The notes below the pieces were generated by a model. It was not told the DNA's origin and did no database searches. It saw only the letters and a list, made by a program, of their open reading frames with translations. From Asterella californica (taxonomy: Eukaryota > Streptophyta > Marchantiopsida > Marchantiales > Aytoniaceae), in assembly GCA_036924285.1 (NCBI GenBank), contig JAYKYS010000005.1:930001-994000 (forward strand): a DNA stretch of 64,000 nucleotides. Reading direction: 5' to 3'. This document shows, piece by piece, positions 13,131 through 24,500 of this stretch. Numbering within the stretch: position 1 is the first letter of the stretch; the number at the start of each line of letters is the position of its first letter. Position numbers and translations under genes: made by a program.

Positions 13131-13399
13131 CTGATTGATGAGGTTTTTTAAGTAGACTTCTCCAGCTCAGAAGAAGAAGTCATCTGAGGAAACATCAACT
13201 TTTATCTTGGCGGATGGCACTGTTTGGAGCTTTGCTCAGATTCAGATAGCTGACCTCCAGAAGAGATCATGGGTGATGCAGTGCTCAAAGTGAGTACCAG
13301 AAGCAGAGGAAAGTCAAAATCTCATCGTAAGGGAAGCAAGGAGAATTAGAAGAAGAAGCAGCATAAAGAGAGATCACCATCTCCAGAGCAACCTTCTTC

Positions 13400-16065
13400 T
13401 CTTACTTATGACAAAGAAGATCCGAAGTACTTTGCTCCTGACATCAGAAAAGAAGTAGAAGCGATCATGCAAGAAGAACTAGAGAAGCAACGGAAGATAG
13501 TGCAGAATCTTCCTCCACCGACCACGATAGCCCCTGTGGAACAAGAAAAGCTTCCAGTCGAGAGAAGATCTAATTCAGGTCTTCCACCTAAAGAAGTATC
13601 TTCTAAACCTTCCATGTTGGAAACTCCAATCACTCTTATGAAGTGATCCTCTTATGACTTCTTATGAGATTTATGGAATCAGAAGACGGATGTAACCTTC
13701 CAACAGCTTCTAGATGATAATGCTGGTTACATGAAGCTGTTACAATCTGTCTTTCGAGGATCGAGGAAGAAGAGAAAAGCGAAACTTTCTCAGAGCACCC
13801 TGATCCTGAGAATAGAGCATGAGGACTTAGGAGCCCCAGAACTTGACATGGAGATCCACGGCTGTCTTCTAAAGAAAGTACCCATTCTCCGGAGTCAACA
13901 TCATGACAGAAAAAACTGCACATGTCCTAGGCTTCACTGAGTTCCAACCTACTCCGAGGATTCTCAAAATGGTGGATCAGACCAAAAGATGACTTTTGAG
14001 GCAACTGAAAGCTGTATTGATGGTAATTGGAGAAGTATCTTTCTACCTCACTTACATTATCTTGCAACCTAGCGAATGTTGGATATCAAGTTTTGATAAG
14101 AAGACCTTGGTTGTATGCTGCAAATGTAAATACCGATTGGAGAAAACATCGTTTGAGATTTCCCAATCCTACACCCAAGCATGACGAGAAGTCCAAAGTT
14201 GCACTCTCTTGGATGAAGATTGGAGATCAAGGTGAAACTCCTTCCACGACTGAGGAATACACATCAGAAGACTCAGATGCGTCTTCTGATAGTGATGGAA
14301 GATATGATGAGTTTGTGATGAATTACTTATGTACTACAGATATCTCAGCAGAAGCAAAAGAAGTGGATTGCGGATACATTGAGTGCTACAAAATTTCAGA
14401 AGAAGAACTTCCAGAAGATGAAAGTATTGACTTCTCTTTAGAAGATCAGTTAGCTGATCGTTCAGAAGCCGAGTCAGATCTGGAAGAAGCCCCCAATCAG
14501 AATATTTTGATGCCAGTGAATACATTCATACTGAAGGAATGATAAACCCTGACGACCTTCAAGAAATTGAGATGACCCAGGGAAGAAGTTGAAACTTTCC
14601 AAGGTGATCGAGGACCAACAGTTGGAAGATTTCAGAGACCTCATGATAAAGTTTCAAGATGTCTTCGTGTGGACCATAGAAGACATGAAGAGCATATCTA
14701 GAGAATTGGGAGAACATCGAATTGACTTGCTGGAAGGCGTTGTTCCTGCACTGTAGAGGCAATATCGAGTCAACCTCAAGTACTTGCTTCTTGTGAAAGA
14801 TCAAATCGATCAGTATCTGAAAGCATGAGTCATCTTCCCAGTGCTTAGCAATGAGTGGGTAGCCCCAATTGTCATCCTTCCTAAGAAGCAGACATGTAAG
14901 ATCAGAGTGTGCCATGACTTCCAGAAGCTGAACTTGGTCACGAAGAAGGACCATCATCCTTTGCCATTCACCGATTGTGTGTTAGATCAAGTAGCAGGAC
15001 ATGAGTTCTACAGCTTCCTGGACGGATATTCTGGGTACAACCAACTATCAATCATAGAAGAAGATAAGTCGAAGATCACTTTCACTACTGATTGGGGAAC
15101 TTACGCATATAACCAAATGCCGTTTGGTTTATGCAACGCTCTTGTCACATTCCAGAGGTTGATGATTATGATTTTTAAAGAGTATCTTTGGACTTTTATG
15201 GAGATCTTCTTAGATGATTTTTGTGTGTTTGGATCCAAGGTCTGATATTTTTTAGGAAGTGTTTTTTGAAGTGTATGGAACATTGTTTGGCTCTACACCT
15301 TGAGCATGGCTTCTTTGGAATGTCAGAAGGGATTTTGTTAGGACACAGAATTTCTGGAAGAGGTATAGAAGTCGACTGTGTCAAGGTGAAAGTTATCATG
15401 AAACTTCAACCAGCTGCTAACTTGACTCAGTTGAGAAACTTCTTGGACAACATAGGATACTACAGGAGGTTCATTGACAGATATGCAGAAGTGGCACGAA
15501 GACTTATCAAGCTGCTGAAGAAGGACGAACCTTACATCTGGACTTCTGAGCAGCAGGAAGCTTTCGAGGAGATGAAGAAGCTTCAGTCAAAATCCCTCGT
15601 CATGAGACCACCTGATTGGGAAAAGGTCTTCAACATTTATGTGGATGTCTTTGCTTTCGTCATAGGGGTGGTATTGTGCCAGAAAGATGAGAAGAAGAAA
15701 GATTATCTCATTTACTATACGGGAAGACAACTCAATGATGCTGAGAAGAAATATTCGACAACTGAAAGGGAGTGCCTTGGCATGATTTATTCATGTAGGA
15801 AGTTTATGCACTATCTTCTGACTAATCCGTTTGTCTTCTATGTGGATCATTTTTCTTTAAAGCATTTAGTGAGGAAAGCAGATTTGTCAGGTAGGATTGC
15901 TAGAGTGGATTCTTTTACTTCAGGAATTCACTTACACCGTTGAGTACAAGCCTGGAAGACAACATGTCAATGCTGACTATCTATCCAAATTGGAGACAGA
16001 AACCCGAGAAGACGAAGTGGAAGACGAGTTCTCTGATGAGCTATTCCAGGATCGCATTCTTTGAT
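13400..16065 (+). pseudogene. pol: Gypsy pol: protease, reverse transcriptase, RNase H (no integrase)
   Basis: Plus-strand frames in order: a charged linker (13.40-13.64 kb), VTFQQLLDDNAGYMKLLQS (13.69 kb), the aspartic-protease region with FTEFQPTPRILKMVDQTK and LTYIILQP then, after a frameshift, VGYQVLIRRPWLYAANV (13.93-14.13 kb), an acidic spacer (14.2-14.54 kb), then RT from about 14.59 kb (FQDVFVWTIEDMKSI, GEHRIDLLEG, HHPLPFTDCVLDQVAGHEFY, GYSGYNQL, NQMPFGLCNA, FLDDFCVFGSK), thumb/connection and RNase H (IYVDVFAFVIGVVL, QLNDAEKKYSTTEREC, VDHFSLKHLVRKADLSGR, VEYKPGRQHVNADYLSKLE). In-frame stops interrupt it, for example in VPAL(stop)RQYRVN and LKA(stop)VIFPV. The catalytic box reads FLDD rather than YVDD. 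The frame ends after RNase H with no integrase. Confidence 0.88.
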
Positions 16066-16165
16066 CGATCAATCAAGTGTATAGTGGAACTTTGTATAAA
16101 AGAGAATTATAATTTTGGACAAAACTTACTATGTCTGAATATCATGTTGTATGAATGATTCAGAC

Positions 16166-17160
16166 ATGTTTACAAGGGGCTCTGGTGTACTAGTGTGAAT
16201 CACGAATAACAGTAATCATCAAGAGAAAAAATACTTACACATATATCTCTTGTGTAGTGTTGTGTCAACTTGAGAAAGTCCAATCCACTCTCAATTTGAT
16301 CTATATGTAAAGAAATTTTCAACGAACAAGTTAGAAAAGTATGTCTTTCCAATCTTTGATCACGTTCTTGAGAATGAAAATAATTTTTTAAGTTCAAATT
16401 GTTGACAAGTCCTGTTTTGTGCAAAATATTCGAATTGACTTGTGGAGTGATTTTCAACCCATTTGGATGTTTTTAGAGTACTTGGAAGATTTTCATCCAT
16501 GAACTCTAAAGACAACACCGTCCCAAACGATTGCATAGATAACACCTTCCAAACTGCACGAAAGTGCTCTAAAGTTGACAAAAATCACCATGGTAGTTAA
16601 TTTGAACGTTTTGCATAAAATAACCCCAAAAAGACTGATCAGCATATTAGAGCTTAAAAAAATTGTTATAATCTCCAAAACTATGTTTAAATATTGCAGC
16701 AATACATAAACTTTCTATTTTTGTCTATGCTTCACTTGTGGATGGCATCGAGATTGTACTTTGTCTACAACAACACCACAATAAGGATTGCACTATCTTC
16801 ATTGTCTTTTTCTTGATTTCTTCTTGATTTAGATGTTCTCTTTTATTTTTCTACGACGTTGATTTTAAATTAAGTCTCATTATGTTATATTTGTATGATG
16901 TTTAATATTCAGATGATGATGATTAAAAGAGAAGAAAGATCTACCAACCATCTTATTGATCATGTGTATGCAATAAATTGAGAATGTATGAATATTCACA
17001 TCGTGATTGAAGTAAGCACAAGAGCGATACTAGACGAGGCAAGAAGAAAATTATGACAAGGATTGGACAGACGGATGTGGGGTTTAAGGAGATTGCCATG
17101 GAGTCTTGGACAATGACAGACCGAGTGTGTAAGAAGTAGAACGAAAAGGAGGTTTGGGAG
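16166..17160. other. AT-rich intergenic DNA, no gene seen
   Basis: Short open frames on both strands lack recognisable motifs. The left end may still belong to the adjoining gypsy element. Confidence 0.4.
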
Positions 17161-17400
17161 TGGAGCGTCCATGCATTGCATAGACACCCACGAGTTAAGT
17201 AGAGTAGGAATAGAACAGGTGGCAGACTTTGGGGATCTGGATCCATGTATTGCATGGACACCCACGACTTAGGTAAAGTAGAAATAGAACGGATGGTGGA
17301 CTTTGGAGTCGGCATGACGTAAAAGACGTAGAATGGGTGGCTTTTAGGGAGTTGGCATCCATGCATTGCATGGATGTCGATAGACCGAGAAAGAAAATGG
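17160..17400. repeat. Tandem repeat built on ccatgcattgcatgg
   Basis: Three imperfect copies start near 17169, 17243 and 17359. Each opens with a near-palindrome ATGCA-T-TGCAT, followed by gacacccacgact or a diverged equivalent, and then agtagaaatagaac. Spacings are about 74 and 116 bp. A looser echo (cattcatacattgcatg) occurs near 17680. Confidence 0.7.
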
Positions 17401-17639
17401 TTATATGGATATGTCGTTTGGAAGTGTGTCATGGACGATCACAAGCCGCGTTGGAGTGGAGAGGAAAGTACGAGGTTCTAGGATAATTATATATGCATCA
17501 TATAGAGGATGACGTACGAGACGGATATGATGGGTAGGACGACGACATACAAGAAATGTAAGTGATGGAAAAGATGATGACGACGTGATGGAAAAGACGA
17601 TGCTTTTTTGTGCATATTTCAACAAGTATTTAGACTATA

Positions 17640-18120
17640 TTTTACAACTACGGTAAACTCTTGTCGGTAATGAGTGAGAGCATTCATACATTGCATGAAA
17701 GATGACTATATTTATTTAATATAATAAAAATATAATAAAGTGATATTATATTAAATTTTTATATTTTTATATGATTCAAAATCAAATTTCAAATTTGTTA
17801 TCGAGAATCTTTAACAAATCCAGTCTTTGATTTAACTCCAAAGATATACTTTATATCACCTACTTGATATCGAACCACTTGATAAGTGGTTGTTATAATG
17901 ATGTTAATTAACAATTCCTTGTTGATTTTATTTCTATATGAAAACCACATATTTGGAAGAATCATAAATTCTAAGTAATTTTCAATATTTGTGAATCAAA
18001 TTTAATTTTCACTAGCATATAATTTTCTCTGGTTTTCAAAATATTATAAATTTCAGAGAATTTTGATTGAGTAAATTGAAAAAGTAGCATTTTTTGTTCA
18101 TTTTTCAAAACCAAGACTCC
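17640..18120. other. Strongly AT-rich stretch
   Basis: The sequence is dominated by A and T runs such as tttatttaatataataaaaa with no open frame of interest. It could be a scaffold-attachment-like or decayed transposon segment; nothing else is visible. Confidence 0.4.
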
Positions 18121-18312
18121 AGAATTTCCGGTAAAGTGAGTGGGTTCTCTTTTGTGGGAGTGAGTACGCTGTTGTTGTGAGCGGCTGTTTGTTTTAGTTG
18201 TTTGATGAATGAATCGAAGATGCTGAAACTATAGCACTAATCGTATTGCTGCTCGAGTGGTTGCACATTTTCCTGATACCATCTCTTAGTGTCAGTTGCT
18301 CCAGATATAATT

Positions 18313-18316
<4 letters not shown>

Positions 18317-18380
<64 letters not shown>
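18317..18380. repeat. (GA)n microsatellite
   Basis: An uninterrupted run of 32 GA dinucleotides. Confidence 0.97.
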
Positions 18381-18384
<4 letters not shown>

Positions 18385-19484
18385 AGACATGACACTTTGA
18401 TAAAACATGTATAGATAGGACAGATGGAAAACTCATCACATCAAGAATATAAACTGTCCATAGATTCAGAATCTTCAATAACATCACCATATCGTTCTTC
18501 TCTCACGAAAAATGCTCTTAACCCCACACGATAATTAGCATGTGTCACTATGCTTATTACGATAAACATTGTACCTTCCCGAGCACTTACCGTGAGTCCA
18601 CACAGCAAACAGAACAGTCTTGGTCAATCCTTCTGTTTACATTTACAACCTTTGACTAGAGCTTGCACGATCGGACGGGTTACTCTTTCACTGTTGCCAT
18701 TCAGTCTCCAGATACTAAGCAATCTTCAATACTTCAACTTGATCCCGTATTGATCCAGGAATGCACGTGTTTTGACCACATTTAGTTCTCCATGATCGCA
18801 CGCACACCGGCAATACTCTCTGTGGAGAAACAATCTCCTCCAGACACGAGCAGCCATCAGGCGCTACAGAGAGAGAGCACCCGTAACGCGCGGTAGAGGT
18901 TGACAGCGCGAGCAACAAAGAACAACAACAAAGCGAGAGCAACAAAAAGCGAAATAACAGCGAGAAGAGCAATGGACAGGTTGGGCAATTTCCATGATTC
19001 TTTTAGTAACCAGATTCTTGACTCTTTAGAACCATAGTATGTGAGTAATTTATAACATTCTGTCGATGATTGTGATCTCAAGCTGAAGATTGCGGAACGA
19101 GATGTTTCTCCAGTCTGCGCGTACCAGGCCATCTTGGTGATTTCGGTCTTGGTTACCTTTATCCAGGGAAAGTCGCTTTATTATGTGCTTTCCAGAGGAA
19201 CCAGAATCAGTTACCAGATGATTATCCCAAGGAGGAACTTCCACAGGCTCATTCTTGCAGTCAGGAAAGCCGCCGGTAAACCTGCGATTTGAAGCAAAAG
19301 AAAAGGAGATTCTGCAGTGAATAATAATTCGTACCTGTGATCCGGGAATCATGTTCGGGTAGAGGTGGATTTTAGAAGGTGCGGATGCTGATCAGCTGCT
19401 GGCAGGAAGTACGTTCGAAAAGAGTTTGCCTGGGTCTTCAGGTTGTGTCGACGGTATCTTTCAGGACTTAGGTAGTGCGGACTG
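18381..19484. other. Intergenic region with unassigned minus-strand frames
   Basis: Two overlapping minus-strand frames (19050-19352 and 18857-19132) could be joined by a splice near 19155; the second contains a hydrophobic segment (IALLAVISLFVALALLLFF). I recognise no family, and the region is also the upstream flank of the gene at 19485, so it may simply be promoter and 5' UTR. Confidence 0.25.
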
Positions 19485-19784
19485 ATGAGCAGTGACCAGG
19501 TGATAGGGTCGGACATTGACGAAGATACAAAACGTCGCTGTCGGGGGAAGATATTCGCGCTAGAAGATTGTCAACGGAAGTATCGGCGAGAGCCTGAGAG
19601 AGGCATGATGTGCAAACACTTGAATCATGCAGCTGCTCTGTGTTTGCTCTCATGCGTGTGTCCCGAGGAGGTAGAATCAGTCCAGTATCATTGTTCGAGT
19701 CAAGGTAATTCCTCGAAGCGGAGGCAGTGTCAGAAAGCTAAAGCTCAACTACATATATGTATCGGAGATCATCAAGAGAAGTAG
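19485..19784 (+). CDS. Small CX9C-motif (CHCH-type) protein, probably mitochondrial intermembrane space
   Basis: A single exon encodes 99 residues. Three exact CX9C spacings are visible: CRGKIFALEDC (about residues 19-29), CKHLNHAAALC (about 43-53) and CQKAKAQLHIC (about 82-92), with additional cysteines at LLSCVC and YHC. Paired CX9C motifs form helix-hairpin disulfide folds imported by the Mia40/Erv1 relay and are typical of small proteins that assemble respiratory complexes. There is no obvious N-terminal presequence, as expected for Mia40 substrates. The start is the first ATG of the frame. I cannot name an orthologue, and the central Cys-rich part differs from the commonest COX17/COX19 layouts. 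Confidence 0.7.
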   Translation: MSSDQVIGSDIDEDTKRRCRGKIFALEDCQRKYRREPERGMMCKHLNHAAALCLLSCVCPEEVESVQYHCSSQGNSSKRRQCQKAKAQLHICIGDHQEK

Positions 19785-21551
19785 TGGCTGTATGGCTCGC
19801 CACCTCCCGTCTTTGTGATTCGAGGGATGTTAAACTCCCGAAGAAATCAGAAATTTGCTCATAGCAGGATCGCCTTCATAATTTACTTCTTTGTCAAACA
19901 GAAGTTCTGAACGTTTGTATGTTCTCCGAGTTGGAGTTTTGGCGGGTTTAATGTATCTGGAAGTTATCGACCTTATCCGAGTGGCTTGTTAATTATATCG
20001 TAAGGTGGCGGTCGTCTATATTGGAGGCAGTTTCCAGCCGTCCTTTAGCAGTTGAGCAGTTCTTTGGTGATGAGCTGATGGATGGTGATAGATGGATGAT
20101 GGACACTGTCTAGTAGCGTTTGAGAGCAAATAGACCTTGTTCTTCTAGGGTGGATCTTGTCTGCGAGGCACAGATGATGTCGAACAAGCGGATCAGAGAT
20201 TAGGCTTAGATTAGATCAAATTGTGAGTCGTTAGGTGAGCGTATTTGTCAGCTGATAGATACGCTTGTGTACCAGCTCGAGCGCTCTCGTGTATAGCAGT
20301 AGCATTTTGAAACTAGTATAATTGGCACCCAAGGAATGCAATAGCTTGAGAACACTGTAAAAGTAACACTCTTAAGTTCACTTCGGATGTGGACACCTGA
20401 TCGCTATGTATAGTACGACGGCAAAGTTCTTCCTATGTCAGTCAATAAAACTGGCTCGAGAATACAGAAATTGCTAATTACGCAGTTCACGTTCCAAGCA
20501 TAGTTGCTTCTTGACAGGACTTCTGGAATGGGAGTGTGCTTTATATGTCCTCGACACGCTTGCACATGTTCATATCTCTCTGCTGCACGCAATCTCTTTT
20601 ATTGCTTTGTAAGTTGAGGTCAGTTTCCGAACTACGTATTGATGCATACCGCTTGTTCGTTCGCGCTTCGATGGCCATGTTTCTTTCCAGCTTGTCAGCA
20701 ATCCTTTGAAGGTCTTCAAGGTCGCCACTTCAACTTGTCTTCCTCGCCCTCGCCGTCCAACTCATTCAGGTTAGGGTGCTTCTCAATTGTCCAGCACCTA
20801 GAAAGACCGAATGCAGTCACAGTGCTCATCACTGAAACCCAAGAAGGAATCTGAGATAAAGAGTAGTGTCAAAATACCCGAAAACTGGATGTTAATGAAC
20901 AGAATGCATTGGATCTAACTCAGTTGACCAAATACTTGAAAAGTTAAGACGTAATGAATAGACTACAATGTCCAAAGTAATTGAGGACAACACTGCCCTG
21001 CTGGGGTATGGGGCTGGCAGAAATGTCTTCGCTTCACAACGACACACTGTTCTGTACTCAACCGAAACACAGCTGATGAGGGAGTCATTATTGGTCACTT
21101 TCGACTGTGCCTTGGAGATCATATTGGGTACATAAAGTTGACGTTTTCTGAGCAAAAGTGAAGTTGCTGGTTTATAGTTCGGCTCAACTCCATGAACGAA
21201 CACTGTTTAAGTTCAAAAAGGTCCAGATAAATTTTTGCCTTTAATATAATTTATGAAAAGCTGAAATATGGAAATTTCGCTCTCAGTTTTCGTTCGGCTC
21301 GCCTGAAAGACAGAGAGTACACGATGTGGAAGGATAGGAAACTTGGAGCTAGGATAGAGAAGCATCTTTCGTGAGCAGCTTCGGAAATCACTGCAGTGGC
21401 TGACAGGTAGATTAGAGAAGAAGGTCGAAAGCCCAGTTGAGTTTTAGTTTTGAAACTTGGAAGGAGCGAATGACTGACTCGAAAGACAGACAAACGCACT
21501 CGGTCGTAAGAACGAGAGTAGATTGGACTGGGTAGTAGTGTGAACCGGAGG
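19785..21551. other. Intergenic region, no gene seen
   Basis: It holds the 3' flank of the CX9C gene and the upstream region of the ATP10 gene. Scattered open frames of 60-103 codons on both strands have no recognisable motif or consistent splice pattern. Confidence 0.4.
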
Positions 21552-24500
21552 ATGAGTGTGATGGCGAGAGCCGGGAGAGGGGTATTTCATTTGACGTCCA
21601 GGCAATGGGCTCCCCTGTTGGTGAGGAGGGGTGGTCTTTGCCAGGTGGCTGATTTGGGATCCGTCCGGCAATTGAATATTTTCACAGTGAGTGATTGTTC
21701 GTTTGCAATTTCTATTTCGATCTAACTTTTTTTGAGTTCGCTGCTGGTATAGCTACCGACATCTCGAGATGAGTTAATAACAGGAGGTTCGGATGACGAG
21801 AATTGAGGTTGATCGACGTTGTTGTGGGGACGAATTTGTTAACTCGGCAGGTGTTTAGCAAGCAAGCTCGGGACAAGGAGCGGGAGAGACTGTAATTCTC
21901 TTTATGCTCCTTCTTTGTGTCCTCTGCTTCAAATTCTGTTTTTTCCAAGCAGACATAACCAGACCTAGAGGTCTACCCGGTGGTTTCTGCAGAGCCTGCG
22001 TCCCTTATGGATTAACCTCCTTGCTTGATGGCAATTCAGTCCTTCAGCTGGGCTTGATTTAGCAGAATTCCCTGCGCACTCCCGCACACAATCATCGTCG
22101 CATCTCTTCCTTCAACTGAGTTCCTCGTGTAACCGTGGCATATGCCCTTGACTTGATGAAAGGTTCGCTGGGCTGTTACAAGGATTGACTCTATGGCCGC
22201 TTGCTGAGTGGAGTGCAGGGCGGATGAGCTTAATCGAGGCTATTTCGATGACTTCAAAGACCTCAAAAGAACGGGTGGAAAGGTGATGACATCTTTTGTC
22301 GTACAACGTGTGATTATTACAGTTTGCTTGCAGCCGAGTCGATGTGCGTCGAAAACCTTTTCTTGGGAAGGAGGATAAGAGTACGTAATCGCTGAGAAAT
22401 TATCTGCCCGTTGACGGAAGAGAACATCTAATGGCTCGGCATTGACTGGTATTGTCAATAGACTCATGTTGTGAAAGTAGGCAGGCGCTACGGCCGCATT
22501 TGTGTATGTCTCACCAGAGGCGGCAACTCTTTCGAAATATTTGAATTTCATGTAACTATGTCGTGCAGGTAGGTCTTGCAAGTCATAATTTGGTGCCGGT
22601 ACTAGCTGCAGTGCAGTTCCCTAAATTGACTGCCTTCGGTACTTTTTGAATTCCATATGACTATGTCGTGCAGGTAGGTCTCGCAAGTCATAATTTGGTA
22701 CCCGTTCAAGCGGCAGTACAGTTCCCTAAATTGACTGCCTTCGGTACTCGTGGAGAAACGGTTGTCCTTCCAGCTGAAAGTGTGGGAAATTCAAGCAGCG
22801 CTGAGCATGCCAGTGCACCTAAGCAGGCAACCTTGGTGTGTCTGGTCTTCCGAGCCAGCGGTCAGGTTAGTAGAGAATTTGAGAAAAATAATCAGGAGAC
22901 AAATGGTGGAGAGAAGAAGAGCACCTGAAAAACATCCAGGTTGCAGGACGGTGGAGGAAGACACTGAATGGGCCTAAAACCCCAGCACTTGAAAGTTAGT
23001 GGACGTGAAAGGAGTTTAGGCCCTTTAGGGCTGTCTGCCCTAGTCTCTTGGTGTTGATTAGAACATGGTCCTACAGTGGGTCGACAGAAGACAAGTTTTG
23101 AACTCGAATATATTCTAAAGATCCGGGTTTAGGTATTGTCCGTAGTTGGTCGTATGTGTGTATAGAGGTTAATGTCGAAGTCCAGGTCTATGTATATTCC
23201 GTGATGCGAAACACTTCGCGGGAGACATCGAGGGTAAGTTTTCTCCCGTCAGGAAAGCTTTGATAGTTTGATACTTTGAAAAGTGAATTTATAAAGGTTT
23301 TCTCGGCATGATCCAGGGCATGATCGATTCATGGACTAAGTTATTCATGACCTCCTTCAACTCATCACAGAGTGTCGAACTCGTTCAGGTACGTAAACTT
23401 AATGTTCTCCGTTTATATAATCTTCAGATGTCGTGAATGCGACAGACATTGAACTGATCCACGGACTAGTAACCAACGGAACGAAATTACTAAAACAGGA
23501 ACTGCAGGATGGTTGGTCCTTGAGTGACGTCTGGCTTCGATCTTTCCAAGGACAAGATTACCTTTTGCTGTAATGTTGAAGTAAACTGGGACTTATACAG
23601 GCTCCATATCACAGTATCATTATTCCATCAGCGTTATTTCGTTTTACTCCACCTCATTGCTTCTCACTATGTGAATATATGTACTTCTCTGGGCTCTCTG
23701 GGTTTTTGGGGTTACCTAAGTGCGGGAGAGTAGTCCGAGTCATTCTGCGTATATTATACTCCACCTCATTGGGATAGTCTATATTCATCTGTGCTGCGGC
23801 AGTTGCTTCAGTTATTGAATTCATTCAGTCTTGTAAATTCTACAAGCTTGCATATTCAAAACGAAAATTTTCCCGTCTCCAGGTATCAGTGGTGGATTCT
23901 TGGTTTCTGTCTCTATCACCTGTTAGGCGTATGTTGCTGCGAGCTATGCGATCGCCTGTATTATCAACTGAGTTTCAACCACTGGGGAGGATGTTGTACG
24001 CGTTTGGTGATACATATTACTTCCGTAAGGAGCTGGGCATCCCGAACGTACTTGCCGGGTACGTATACATCTTGGTGTGAGGTGAGGTTTGGAGCTCGAG
24101 GGAGAAGGGAAGGCCTTAATTTCAAGTTGTTCCTGAATTGGTCATCAAAGCACTAGCTTCCCCCTTCCCACTGCTCTTGCTTCAGTCCATCGTTAAGTTA
24201 CACTGCGTCGCTGTACCGTGCTATCACTTGTCGGGAATGTCTTTCATGTCCTCGGGCATTTGTGCTTTTAGTATTTGTGAGGAAGTTGTCTAAGGAACCC
24301 AAGCTGATCGGCTTTTCATCGGCCTTTTATCCGTTGTGACTCAAGCATGCCTCCCATTGTATTCTTGATTTCGTTATCACTCAGTCATTCACCTGTGTAG
24401 GTCAGGAACCTCACTGATAAAGCGATTCCGGTAGTGATGTCAATTTGTCGCCTGTCTTCTGGTCAGTGACGGGTCATTCATGAGTGATAAATCACCCAGT

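Larger units (their letters stand above)
10160..16165 (+). mobile_element. Degenerate, rearranged Ty3/gypsy retroelement
   Basis: Coding remnants of one gypsy lineage fill this interval: gag on the minus strand (11.2-13.1 kb), and protease, RT and RNase H on the plus strand (13.4-16.07 kb). A roughly 50-bp imperfect direct repeat containing atgtctgaatatcatgttgt followed by atga brackets it at about 10160-10215 and 16100-16165, and may be the remains of terminal sequences. I cannot see complete LTRs, a primer binding site or an integrase. Several frames are broken by stops and shifts. The element is dead. Confidence 0.75.

Noticed and set aside
24059..24156. Extending ATP10 exon 6 through its donor (GYVYIL then stop)
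   Set aside because: The read-through peptide stops at once, while the exon at 26602 supplies the conserved ATP10 C-terminus in phase.
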